From Micromonospora antibiotica (GTDB lineage: Bacteria > Actinomycetota > Actinomycetes > Mycobacteriales > Micromonosporaceae): a DNA stretch of 64,000 nucleotides. Positions 34,660 to 42,912 of this stretch are shown in pieces (within the stretch, counting starts at the first letter, position 1; each line of letters opens with the position of its first letter). The position numbers and the translations under genes are program-made. The stretch is from assembly GCF_017599305.1 (NCBI RefSeq), contig NZ_JAGFWR010000012.1, positions 110,903 to 174,902 of the forward strand. The letters are read 5' to 3'. The notes beneath the pieces were generated by a model. That model made no database searches. It saw nothing but the letters and a program-made list of their open reading frames with translations, and was not told where the DNA came from.

Positions 34660-34774
34660 GTTCCTCCAGTCCGGACGACGAGCAGAGCCGACCGGATTCC
34701 GGCCCGGCCGCAACCTGTCCCGCCCGCCACGGGTGTATCCGGCAGAGCACCGCGAACATCCGGACTGGAGGAAC
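34660..34774 (+). promoter_or_regulatory. 16-bp inverted repeat that can mask a ribosome site
   Basis: GTTCCTCCAGTCCGGA (34660-34675) is the exact complement of TCCGGACTGGAGGAAC (34759-34774). The right arm contains the GGAGGA ribosome site of the lipoprotein gene starting at 34776. The 83-nt loop lies in the untranslated leader if transcription starts before 34660. Pairing would block translation; a start inside the loop would avoid it. Confidence 0.6.
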
Positions 34775-34775
34775 A

Positions 34776-35279
34776 ATGGCCCTGAAGAACCTGCGTGTTC
34801 TGGCACCCGTCGCCGTACTGGTAGCCCTGGCCGCCTGCGACCCCAGCCCACCCGACCCGGTGACGGGCTCCGGCACCACTCCGCCCGCAGTCGGCACAAC
34901 CCCGTCCGCGGCCGGCACCACGGGAGCCACCGACGTCACCCCGTCCCCCGACAGGGCGTCGCCGACGCGCGGCGCGGTGTCCGCCGCACCGACGGCCACC
35001 AGGGCGGCCTGTCCGGTCAGCGCCGCCACCCTCCAGAAGGTGGCGGGGTTGGATGTCAAAACGCACCGGATCGACCCCGACCACATCAACTGCGCACGGC
35101 AGTGGGCGACCGCCGGGGTGATCGCCGTCGACCCGGGGCAACAGGGCGACGGGCTGCTGGTGTTCGCGCACTCGGCGGGCAGGTGGCAGAAGATCGGCGA
35201 GGGCAGTGGGCTGGAGTGCAGCCCGTACGGCATCCCGGAGGAGATCGGCGACCAGCTCGGCTGCCGCGACCACAGCTGA
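34776..35279 (+). CDS. Putative lipoprotein, DUF3558-like region
   Basis: 167 residues from ATG 34776. The signal LKNLRVLAPVAVLVALAAC has a lipobox with Cys at about residue 21. A Ser/Thr/Pro/Gly-rich linker runs to about 70. The globular part has CPVSAATLQKVAGLDV, DHINCARQWATAGVIAV, GDGLLVFAHSAGRWQKIGEGSGLECSPYGIPEEIGDQLGC. Its four Cys probably form two disulphides outside the cell. It recalls small extracytoplasmic sensor or binding proteins; the family is not certain. The ribosome site can be masked by the upstream inverted repeat. It lies about 175 bp after the collagen-like gene and may be transcribed separately. Confidence 0.75.
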   Translation: MALKNLRVLAPVAVLVALAACDPSPPDPVTGSGTTPPAVGTTPSAAGTTGATDVTPSPDRASPTRGAVSAAPTATRAACPVSAATLQKVAGLDVKTHRIDPDHINCARQWATAGVIAVDPGQQGDGLLVFAHSAGRWQKIGEGSGLECSPYGIPEEIGDQLGCRDHS

Positions 35280-35547
35280 CCCGCCCACCCTCGCGGCACG
35301 GCCGGCAGGACCGTATACAAAGTCGTGCAGTCAATAGCCGGCGTTGTCCGTCAATGCCATTGTGCGTTGTCTTCCAGCGCCAGTAACACCCCCACGAAAC
35401 CCGACAGGAATCGTACGAGAACAAAGGCTTTCCATCAGCCGAGCCGATTGCTAGGGTGACAGGCAGTCGTACGACGATACACGGGGATCCTCAATGTGGA
35501 ATCTCGGCCTCCGCCGAGTTCTTTACCGCAGGCGAGGAGAATAGTAA

Positions 35548-35886
35548 ATGAAAAACTACATGACTGCCGGCATTCGCCGTCAACTCGGACGGGCCGCGGT
35601 GGTCGTCATGGTGGGTGCGGCCGGGCTGGTGGCAGCGACACCAGCGCACGCGTTCCCGAGCAACTGCGACGTCTGGACCATCTACGAGGACGGCGTGGGT
35701 ATCGGCGGCGCGACCAAGTGCACGTCGGGCACCGGTACGCACCGGGTCGGCATCCACTGCTCGAACGGTCAGGACTACTACGGGGACTGGAAGAACACGG
35801 GAACGTCTTCGACCCGCGTTTCCCGTCGGGAGTGCCCCGCCGTGGGTGTCATCCTGAGCTACCGCTGGCTGGAAGCACAGAGCTGA
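35548..35886 (+). CDS. Small secreted Cys-containing protein
   Basis: 112 residues from ATG 35548, with GAGGAG upstream. The signal peptide is RRQLGRAAVVVMVGAAGLVAATPAHA, with cleavage near residue 35. The mature part of about 77 residues has four Cys (SNCDVWTIYEDGVG, TKCTSG, IHCSNGQDYYGDW, RRECPAVG), predicted beta-rich and disulphide-bonded. No family recognised; it is similar in size and style to exported actinobacterial peptides and inhibitors. The upstream region 35280-35547 is AT-richer than average, with GTCGTACGAC (35465) as a palindrome that may be promoter-linked. A terminator hairpin follows. Confidence 0.78.
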   Translation: MKNYMTAGIRRQLGRAAVVVMVGAAGLVAATPAHAFPSNCDVWTIYEDGVGIGGATKCTSGTGTHRVGIHCSNGQDYYGDWKNTGTSSTRVSRRECPAVGVILSYRWLEAQS

Positions 35887-35950
35887 CCGACCGACCCCTC
35901 GGAATCTCTTTTCGGGTGAACAAAGCCCACGATCCCGTCGGGACGTAATG

Positions 35951-35997
35951 GTGTGGCAAGCCTGAACCGGGCCGAATGCGGTTCAGGCTTGCCGCAC
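35951..35997. terminator. 18-bp stem terminator
   Basis: GTGTGGCAAGCCTGAACC (35951-35968) pairs with GGTTCAGGCTTGCCGCAC (35980-35997), with one wobble position and an 11-nt loop. It lies 65 bp after the small secreted gene and faces the 3' side of rnpB on the other strand, so it may stop transcription in both directions. Confidence 0.8.
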
Positions 35998-36161
35998 CAC
36001 CGGCACCCTTAGGCCCAGCGATCGGGTGCGGTCACCACAAGGGACATCTCCGCGTCGAGTTGATCCCGTCCGCCTGGGGCAGACCCCACCGGCACCGCCG
36101 CCTACAGGGTCGCAAGAAGGCCCACCCAGAACCATGATCACGGCGCTGAGCTGGTGGGCGA

Positions 36162-36586
<425 letters not shown>

Positions 36587-36721
36587 GCGTCCCCATCCTA
36601 ACGACGCAGCGGTCCGCGCCGATTCCACCCCACCCCGGCCGGCACCGCGCCGGAGGCGAAAATGGTACGCGGTTGATCCGGTGAAGGGGCTCTGATCAGG
36701 GCGTACTAGCCTCTGGGCCCC

Positions 36722-37483
36722 ATGGACCTCTCGGATGCCGTACTGCTGATCATCGCCGGTCTCGCCGCGGGCACGGTGAACGCGGCGGCCGGTGGTGGTT
36801 CCCTGATCACCTTTCCGGCGATGATCGCGGTGGGCATTCCGCCGGTGGCGGCGAACGTCAGCAACTCGGTGTCGGTCTTCCCCGGTTACGCGGCGAGTGT
36901 GGCGGGCAGCCGGATGGATCTGCCGCACCGGCGGACGCTGTGGCCGTTGCTGCCGACGGCGGTGCTCGGCACGGGGGTCGGCTGTCTGCTCCTGCTGGCC
37001 ACCCCGGCGCGGGCGTTCGACCTGGTGGTGCCGTTCCTGGTGCTCGGGGCCACGGCGGTGTTGGCGTTCCAGGGGCCGCTGCGCCGGCTGGTCGGTCATC
37101 CGGGCGAGTTGGGCCCGCGCCGTCGTACCCTCACGGTGCAGGCGATGGTCGCGGTCGGCACGGTGTACGGCGGCTATTTCGGCGCGGCGCTCGGGGTGAT
37201 GCTGGTGGCCGGCCTGGCCCTGGTGCTCGATGCGACGCTGGCCCGGGTGTCGGCGGTGAAGAACCTGCTGTCGGCCGTGGTGGGGTTGACCACGCTCGTG
37301 GTGTTCGCCCTGTTCGGGCCGGTCAACTGGGCGGCGGTCGCGGTGGTCGCGCCGGCCACGATGCTCGGCGGATACGTGGGGGCGCGGGTGACCCGCCGCC
37401 TGCCACCGGTGGTGCTCCGGACGCTGATCGTCTGCTTCGGTACGGCGATCGGTCTCTACCTGCTCTGGCGGGCGCTGGGCTGA
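36722..37483 (+). CDS. TSUP/TauE-SafE family membrane permease
   Basis: 253 residues from ATG 36722 with about eight hydrophobic segments. The family signature GLAAGTVNAAAGGGSLITFPA lies near residues 14-34, and its second-repeat counterpart TVYGGYFGAALGVMLVAGL near 142-160. TSUP proteins export sulphite, sulphonates or organosulphur anions, or take up similar anions. The substrate cannot be told from sequence. It is divergent from rnpB across about 135 bp. It ends 16 bp from the convergent MFS gene with no clear hairpin between. Confidence 0.92.
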   Translation: MDLSDAVLLIIAGLAAGTVNAAAGGGSLITFPAMIAVGIPPVAANVSNSVSVFPGYAASVAGSRMDLPHRRTLWPLLPTAVLGTGVGCLLLLATPARAFDLVVPFLVLGATAVLAFQGPLRRLVGHPGELGPRRRTLTVQAMVAVGTVYGGYFGAALGVMLVAGLALVLDATLARVSAVKNLLSAVVGLTTLVVFALFGPVNWAAVAVVAPATMLGGYVGARVTRRLPPVVLRTLIVCFGTAIGLYLLWRALG

Positions 37484-37499
37484 GCAGCCCCGGGGCCGT

Positions 37500-38723
37500 T
37501 CAGTAGGCCTCCCCGACGGGTTCGTGCTCGGCCTGCCGGGCGGCCCGGTTCCAGCGGGACCAGCGCAGTCGTTCGCCGTAGCCGGCGGCCATCAGGTGGG
37601 CGAAGGCCAGGTAGACGAGCAGGCCGACGGCGAGCACGCCGAAGCCGACCCAGAACGGCAGCGTCAGGCTGTGCTCGGCGAGCTTGCCGGCCAGGATCGG
37701 GGCGGGTGCTGCGGCACCCCAGCGGACCAGGTTGAACGCGCCGGTGGCGACCCGGCGGTCGGCGGAGCCGAGGCCGAGGGCCAGGTCGGTGAGGTTGGCG
37801 TTGGCCAGGCCCATGCACAGGCCGGCGACGACGAGCACCACCAGCGACTCGGCGGTGCCGGCCGAGGTGGCGAAGAGGACCATGCAGGCCAGCAGGCCCA
37901 CGAGGGCCACCCCGACGGTCTGCACCGCGCCGATCCGGTGGGCGAGCCGGTGGCCGATGAGCAGGATGCCGGCGGCCAGGCCGAGGCCCCAGCCGGTGAA
38001 GGCGAGGCCGAGGGGGATGACGTCGAGGCCGAGGAAGAGCGGCGTGTAGCCGAGCACCACGAAGAAGACGAAGTTGTAGGCGGCGGTGACCACGCAGAGG
38101 ATGAGGAACGCCGGCCGGCGGTAGGTGGCGAAGATCTGCCCCAGTCGTACGGGCGGCTGCCGGTTGGTCGGCTCGCGGAGCTTGCGGGCGGCGACCAGCA
38201 GGGCGAACACCATGAACATGCCGCAGACGAAGAACGGCAGTCGCCAGCTGATCTCGCCGAGTAGGCCGCCGATCAGCGGGCCGACGGCGAAGCCGAGGCC
38301 GAGTGCGGTCTCGAAGAGGCCGACCACCCATTCCCGGTCGTTGGCGAGGTTGACCAGGACCACCATGGCGGTGGCGAAGAACATCGCGTTGCCCAGCCCC
38401 CAGACGCCGCGCAGCACCGACAGTTGCACGATGTCGTTGCTGAACGAGGCGGCGATGGCGGCCAGCCCGACCACCGAGACGCCGGTGACGAGCACCGGTT
38501 TGAAGCCGAAGCGTCCGCTGGCCAGGGTCGCCGGGATCATCCCGACCGCCATCACCGCGATGTACGCCGTGAAGAGCAGCTCGACCTGCCAGGCGGTGAC
38601 CCCGATCGCGGTGCCGATGGCGGGCAGGATGGGGTCCACCACGGCGATGCCGGCGATGGCGAGGAAGGCCACCAGCGTGGTGGCGTAGATGGCACTGCGG
38701 TGGGGCTCGGTTCGCCGGTCCAC
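37500..38723 (-). CDS. MFS drug/metabolite efflux transporter
   Basis: 407 residues with twelve predicted membrane segments. The first loop reads VDPILPAIGTAIGVTAWQVELLFTAYIAVMAVGM, and the conserved loop-2 motif has the form GFKPVLVTGV. ETALGLGFAVGPLIGGLLGEISWRLPFFVCG is the antiporter (motif C) signature of segment 5, so it is probably a proton antiporter exporting small organic compounds. It is divergent from a MarR gene with two operator copies in the gap, so expression is probably induced by a ligand of that regulator. Start ATG 38723. Confidence 0.93.
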   Translation of the reverse strand: MDRRTEPHRSAIYATTLVAFLAIAGIAVVDPILPAIGTAIGVTAWQVELLFTAYIAVMAVGMIPATLASGRFGFKPVLVTGVSVVGLAAIAASFSNDIVQLSVLRGVWGLGNAMFFATAMVVLVNLANDREWVVGLFETALGLGFAVGPLIGGLLGEISWRLPFFVCGMFMVFALLVAARKLREPTNRQPPVRLGQIFATYRRPAFLILCVVTAAYNFVFFVVLGYTPLFLGLDVIPLGLAFTGWGLGLAAGILLIGHRLAHRIGAVQTVGVALVGLLACMVLFATSAGTAESLVVLVVAGLCMGLANANLTDLALGLGSADRRVATGAFNLVRWGAAAPAPILAGKLAEHSLTLPFWVGFGVLAVGLLVYLAFAHLMAAGYGERLRWSRWNRAARQAEHEPVGEAY

Positions 38724-38755
38724 TCCGCCTCCTGTCGGGCCGAAGCCACAGATAG

Positions 38756-38790
38756 CTGTATCATACAGTTAATTCTGTTGTATCATACAG
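38756..38790. promoter_or_regulatory. Two copies of a MarR-type operator
   Basis: CTGTATCATACAG (38756-38768) and TTGTATCATACAG (38778-38790) share TGTATCATACA, itself a near-palindrome, spaced 22 bp (two helix turns). The block lies between the divergent MFS and marR starts and ends two bases before the marR ATG. It is strongly AT-rich. Binding by the adjacent MarR protein would repress both genes. Confidence 0.85.
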
Positions 38791-38792
38791 CT

Positions 38793-39272
38793 ATGAGCGA
38801 CGACCAGGCGAAGCGAACGGAGTCGGACGAGGCCACCCTCGGCCGGATCGAGACCGAGGTCGCCCTGTTGATGCGGCTGGGCGAGGCCACCCGCCGGGCC
38901 ACCGGCAGCGCCGAGCACCGGGTCCTCGACCGGGCGGCGTACGTGATCCTGCGCCACCTGGACGCCACCGGCCCGCAGAACGTCTCGGCGCTGGCCGCCC
39001 GGCTCAACCTCGACGGCTCCACGGTCACCCGCCAGGTGTCGGCGCTGCAACGCGACGGCCTGATCGCCCGCGCCCCCGACCCGGTCGACGGCCGGGGCAC
39101 GGTGATCTCCCCCACCCCCGCCGGCCTGCACCGGATGGCCGCCGTCCGGGCCGCCCGGACCCGGCTCTACGGCGACATCCTGGCCGACTGGACCCCCACC
39201 GACCGCGACACCCTGGCCACCCTCCTGACCCGCCTCAACCAGGCCCTGGACACCCGCACCCGCCGCCCCTAA
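38793..39272 (+). CDS. MarR family transcriptional regulator
   Basis: 159 residues from ATG 38793. The winged helix reads VLDRAAYVILRHLDATGPQNVSALAARLNLDGSTVTRQVSALQRDGLIAR (residues 45-95), with the wing DPVDGRGTVISPTPAG. The N- and C-terminal helices form the dimer interface. The start codon nearly touches the second operator copy, which implies autorepression. It is divergent from the MFS exporter, the usual pairing for ligand-induced efflux. The last 15 codons turn unusually C-rich where the gene approaches a palindromic element at 39326. Confidence 0.95.
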   Translation: MSDDQAKRTESDEATLGRIETEVALLMRLGEATRRATGSAEHRVLDRAAYVILRHLDATGPQNVSALAARLNLDGSTVTRQVSALQRDGLIARAPDPVDGRGTVISPTPAGLHRMAAVRAARTRLYGDILADWTPTDRDTLATLLTRLNQALDTRTRRP

Positions 39273-39325
39273 CCCACCCCCTCCCCACCTCTCCCCCACC
39301 CCCTCCCACCCCCGCCCGACCGGGT

Positions 39326-39381
39326 TGATCAAGAGGTTTGCGTCAACTTGAAGATCGAACTTGACGCAAACCTCTTGATCA
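39326..39381. repeat. Dispersed palindromic element, copy 2
   Basis: TGATCAAGAGGTTTGCGTCAA (39326-39346) and its exact complement (39361-39381) give perfect 21-bp arms and a 14-nt loop. It lies between convergent marR and the symporter gene, together with copy 3. The left flank 39273-39320 is nearly all C with few T/A. Confidence 0.95.
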
Positions 39382-39428
39382 CCAGCCCCAGCCGGCCGAC
39401 CCCGGGCACGGTGACCGGGTCAGTCGCG

Positions 39429-39484
39429 TGATCAAGAGGTTTGCGTCAGTTCTTGGTCGGATGTTGACGTAAAGCTCTTGATCA
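39429..39484. repeat. Dispersed palindromic element, copy 3
   Basis: TGATCAAGAGGTTTGCGTCA pairs imperfectly with TGACGTAAAGCTCTTGATCA (three mismatches, one change per arm region). It is 48 bp to the right of copy 2. The right flank 39485-39540 is almost pure G with few A, running into the symporter stop codon. Confidence 0.92.
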
Positions 39485-39538
39485 ACGGGGTCAGACGGGG
39501 GGCGGGAGGGGGGAGGGGGCGGGGAAGGGAGGCGGGGG

Positions 39539-41194
39539 TTAGGCGATTGGTTCGCGGGCCGGGTCGGCGGGGCGGGCGGGGTCGGGGGTGACGCGGGGGT
39601 CGCCCTCGTCGGCGAAGTAGTCGTCGGGGGTGGTGCCGTCGGTGCCCTCGGCCACCTTCGCCGCCCGCAACGCCAGCGTGACCAGCGCCGCCACCACCAG
39701 GTTCACCAGCACGGCCACGATGCCGACATAGATCGTCTTCTTGGTGTCGAAGCCGAAGTCGGACAGCGGGAACGCCGACCCGCCGAAGTGCGCGCGCTTC
39801 GACGCCGGGTTGGGGATCTGGTAGAGCATCCACATGCCCAGCCCCATGCCGGCCGCCCAGCCGGCGATCAACGCGCCCCGGTGGAACCAGCGGGTGTAGA
39901 GGCCCAGCGCCACCGCCGGCAGCGTCTGCAGGATGATCACGCCGCCGATGAGCTGGAGGTCGATGGAGAACTGCGGGTCGAGAAAGACGATGCAGGCCAC
40001 CGCGCCGACCTTGACCACCAGCGAGGCGATCTTCGAGACGTTCGCCTCCTGGGCCGGGCTGGCGTCCCGCTTCAGGTACTCCTTGTAGATGTTGCGGGTG
40101 AACAGGTTCGCCGCCGCGATCGACATGATCGCCGCCGGCACCAGCGCGCCGATGCCGATCGCCGCGTACGCCACGCCGGCGAACCAGTCCGGGAACTGCT
40201 GGTCGAACAGCACCGGCACCACCGTGTTGCTGTCGACGGTGCCCTCCTTCGCCCCGGGCAGCGGCTTCACCCCGGCCGCGATGGCCATGAAACCGAGCAG
40301 CGCGATCAGGCCGAGCAGCAGGCTGTACGCCGGCAACGCCGACATGTTCCGCTTGATCACGTCCCGGTTCCGGCTGGCCAGCACGCCGGTGATGCTGTGC
40401 GGGTAGAGGAACAGCGCCAACGCCGAACCGAACGCCAGGGTGACGTACTGGAGCTGGTTGTTGGCGTTGAGCAGGATGCCGTCGTTCGGATTGGGTGAGG
40501 CGGCGAACTTCGCGTCCGCCGCGTCGAAGATCGAACCCCAACCCCCCAGCTTGTACGGCAGGTAGATCACCGCCACCAGGATGACGATGTAGATCAGGGT
40601 GTCCTTGACGAACGCGATCAGCGCCGGAGCACGCAGCCCCGACTGGTAGGTGTAGGCGGCCAGGATCGCGAAGGCGATGATGATCGGCAGGTGCCGCGCC
40701 ACCGCGCTGTCCCCGGTGACCCCCATCGTCTTGAGCACCGCCTCGATGCCCACCAACTGCAACGCGATGTACGGCATGGTCGCGACGATGCCGGTGATCG
40801 CGATCAGCAGCGCCAGCACCGGCGAGTCGAACCGGCGGCGGACGAAGTCGGCCGGCGTGACGAAGCCGTGCCGGTGCGACACCGACCAGAGCCGGCAGAG
40901 CACCAGGAACACCAGCGGGTAGATGACGATCGTGTACGGCACGGCGAAGAACCCGGCCGCGCCCGCCCCGAACATCAGCGCCGGCACCGCCACGAAGGTG
41001 TACGCCGTGTAGAGGTCACCGCCGACCAGGAACCAGGTGATCCAGCCGCCGAAGCTGCGCCCGCCCAGCCCCCACTCGTCGAGGTGGGCCATGTCCTTCG
41101 GCGCCCGCCACCGGGCCGCCACGAAACCCATGCCGCTGACCAGCAGGAACAGCACCGAGAAGACAATGATCTCGGTCAGATGATCACGCCACAT
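39539..41194 (-). CDS. Sodium:solute symporter family permease (MctP-like)
   Basis: 551 residues with about 13 membrane segments. It begins WRDHLTEIIVFSVLFLLVSGMGFVAARWR; EWGLGGRSFGGWITWFLVGGDLYTAYTFVAVP and the segment with SHRHGFVTPADFVRRRFDS are typical of the SSS family. NLFTRNIYKEYLKRDASPAQEANVSK is the conserved inner loop. Close relatives paired with a DUF3311 protein transport monocarboxylates such as acetate, pyruvate or lactate, which is the best guess here. It starts at ATG 41194, overlapping the DUF3311 stop by one base (TGATG). The end is Asp/Pro-rich and encoded in skewed DNA next to the palindromic elements. Confidence 0.9.
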   Translation of the reverse strand: MWRDHLTEIIVFSVLFLLVSGMGFVAARWRAPKDMAHLDEWGLGGRSFGGWITWFLVGGDLYTAYTFVAVPALMFGAGAAGFFAVPYTIVIYPLVFLVLCRLWSVSHRHGFVTPADFVRRRFDSPVLALLIAITGIVATMPYIALQLVGIEAVLKTMGVTGDSAVARHLPIIIAFAILAAYTYQSGLRAPALIAFVKDTLIYIVILVAVIYLPYKLGGWGSIFDAADAKFAASPNPNDGILLNANNQLQYVTLAFGSALALFLYPHSITGVLASRNRDVIKRNMSALPAYSLLLGLIALLGFMAIAAGVKPLPGAKEGTVDSNTVVPVLFDQQFPDWFAGVAYAAIGIGALVPAAIMSIAAANLFTRNIYKEYLKRDASPAQEANVSKIASLVVKVGAVACIVFLDPQFSIDLQLIGGVIILQTLPAVALGLYTRWFHRGALIAGWAAGMGLGMWMLYQIPNPASKRAHFGGSAFPLSDFGFDTKKTIYVGIVAVLVNLVVAALVTLALRAAKVAEGTDGTTPDDYFADEGDPRVTPDPARPADPAREPIA

Positions 41195-41436
41195 CAGCGG
41201 GTTCCCCGCTTCTTGGTCATCTGGTAGACCAGCGTGGTGGTGGCCACGCCGAGCAGGATCCAGACCAGTTGCAGCCAGTAGAAGCGCGGAAAGCCGAACA
41301 ACCGGGGCGAGTCCGCATTGAAGAACATCGGGATCAGCGGTACCACGATCGGGATGAAGAGCAACCAGTTCCAGGGGCTGTGGTCCTTCGCCCTGGACGA
41401 CGCCGCACGCGGCGTCTCCGGTTCGGCAGCGGTCAT
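41194..41436 (-). CDS. DUF3311 small membrane protein
   Basis: 80 residues from ATG 41436, with GGAGG eight bases before; the GTG three codons upstream is too close to that site. Two membrane segments are visible: NWLLFIPIVVPLIPMFF and YWLQLVWILLGVATTTLVYQMT, then a basic end TKKRGTR. DUF3311 proteins are encoded immediately before SSS-family permeases and are thought to be a small partner subunit or assembly factor. The one-base stop/start overlap supports a fixed ratio with the permease. Function beyond that is unknown. Confidence 0.9.
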   Translation of the reverse strand: MTAAEPETPRAASSRAKDHSPWNWLLFIPIVVPLIPMFFNADSPRLFGFPRFYWLQLVWILLGVATTTLVYQMTKKRGTR

Positions 41437-41630
41437 CTGACCCACCTCCGGTAGTCGTGCCGGCCAGTAACGGCCGGACGCTACGACCCGGTGAACCCGA
41501 TCACGTTCAATCGGCGCGCGACGATGCGCTCAACGGCCGCCCGGCTGCGCCGAACGGTGCGACGCACGGGCAGACACATCGACCCGCGACGAACGATGCG
41601 GCGACCCACGATGAACCGGGAAACGACGAA

Positions 41631-41654
41631 CCGGCCCGGGACGTCCCGGGCCGG
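41631..41654. terminator. 24-nt palindrome
   Basis: CCGGCCCGGG-ACGT-CCCGGGCCGG is a perfect palindrome, just after the stop (41673) of the RNase H/phosphatase gene on the minus strand. A compact terminator stem. The rest of 41437-41672 is promoter-side DNA of the DUF3311 gene with no recognised motif. Confidence 0.7.
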
Positions 41655-41672
41655 CCGGCGGACTATCCGTGA

Positions 41673-42908
41673 TCAGCGGGTCGGGAGGTGGGCGGTGTCG
41701 TTGACGGAGCGGACCGCGACGCCCCCGTCGGGCCACATGTCGAGCACCGAGATGCCGGCCGCGTCCAGGTAGAGCCGGTGCAGGATGGCGTCGCCGGCCG
41801 CGAGGGCGTCGCGCAACGCCAGCTTGATCGGCGAGACGTGCGAGACGACCACTACGGTCTCCCCGGGGTACGCCTCCCGCAGCGCCACCATCGCCCGGTC
41901 GACCCGCTGCCCGACCTCGGTGAACGACTCACCGCCCGGCGGGGCGACCCGGGTGGAGGCGAGCCAGGCGTCCAGTTCGCCCGGCCACCGGTCGCGTACC
42001 TCGGCGAAGGTGTGGCCGTCCCAGTCGCCGAAGTCGCACTCGACCCAGTCGTCCTGCCGACGGACCGGCAGACCGCCGAGCGCCCCGGCGATCGCCTCGG
42101 CGGTGGCCGTACACCGGGACAGCGGGGAGCTGAGCACGGCCGCGACGGACGGGGCCAGCGCGGCCACCCGGGTGGCGGTGGCCCGCGCCTGGGCCTGGCC
42201 GGACTCGGACAGCGGCACGTCGGCGCGGCCGGCGTAGCGGTGCTGCACGGTCCACTCGGTCTCCCCGTGCCGGACCAGGATCAGCCGGGTGGCGGTGAAG
42301 CTCGGCCTCGGCTCCCAGGAAGCCTTGGCGGTCGCCGGGTCGGTCCCGGCGCTGCGGGTGGCGGCACGGGCGGCCACCTCGCGGGCCTGCGCCCGGCCCG
42401 GCGAGTCGACGCCCGCCACCGACCGGGACGGCTCGTCACCGGGAGACCGGGACGCCCCGCCGCCGGCCGGTACGGCCGCCGCGCGGGACGGTTTGCCGGC
42501 GGCGGCGTCCATCGCCGCGTTCGCCAGGGCGTCGGCGTGCCGGTTGCGTTCCCGGGGGATCCAACTGAACCGGACGCTGTCGAAGCGGTCCACCAGGGCG
42601 GCGGCCCGCGCGGCGAGCGGACGCAGCCCGGGGTGCTTGATCTGCCACCGGCCGCACATCTGCTCGACGACCAGCTTGGAGTCCATCCGGGCGTCGACCT
42701 CGACCGCGCCCAGCTCGGCGGCGGCCTCCAGCCCGGCGATCAGCCCCCGGTACTCGGCGACGTTGTTGGTGGCCGTCCCGATCGCCTCGGCGCGTTCGGC
42801 CAGCACCTCCCCGGAGGCCGGGTCCCGGACCACGGCACCGAAACCGGCCGGCCCGGGGTTGCCCCGCGACCCGCCGTCGGCCTCGATGACGACCGCGCGT
42901 ACCGCCAC
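41673..42908 (-). CDS. Bifunctional RNase H / histidine phosphatase
   Basis: 411 residues from GTG 42908, five bases after the upstream stop; the frame is open further but lies within the neighbour. The N-terminal RNase HI domain has VIEADGGSRGNPGPAGFG (first Asp), NNVAEYRGLIAGLEAA (Glu) and VDARMDSKLVVEQM (Asp), so the active site is complete. A Pro/Ala/Ser linker of about 70 residues follows. The phosphoglycerate-mutase-type domain has LVRHGETEW near residue 212, with VVVSHVSPIK carrying the second His. M. tuberculosis Rv2228c is the same fusion. It degrades RNA in RNA:DNA hybrids; the phosphatase resembles CobC/alpha-ribazole phosphatase. Confidence 0.95.
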   Translation of the reverse strand: MAVRAVVIEADGGSRGNPGPAGFGAVVRDPASGEVLAERAEAIGTATNNVAEYRGLIAGLEAAAELGAVEVDARMDSKLVVEQMCGRWQIKHPGLRPLAARAAALVDRFDSVRFSWIPRERNRHADALANAAMDAAAGKPSRAAAVPAGGGASRSPGDEPSRSVAGVDSPGRAQAREVAARAATRSAGTDPATAKASWEPRPSFTATRLILVRHGETEWTVQHRYAGRADVPLSESGQAQARATATRVAALAPSVAAVLSSPLSRCTATAEAIAGALGGLPVRRQDDWVECDFGDWDGHTFAEVRDRWPGELDAWLASTRVAPPGGESFTEVGQRVDRAMVALREAYPGETVVVVSHVSPIKLALRDALAAGDAILHRLYLDAAGISVLDMWPDGGVAVRSVNDTAHLPTR

Positions 42909-42912
42909 CGGG

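Noticed and set aside
33052..34899. 615-codon open frame on the minus strand
   Set aside because: Antisense to the collagen-like gene, whose signal peptide and domains are clear; the GGP codons simply leave the other strand open.
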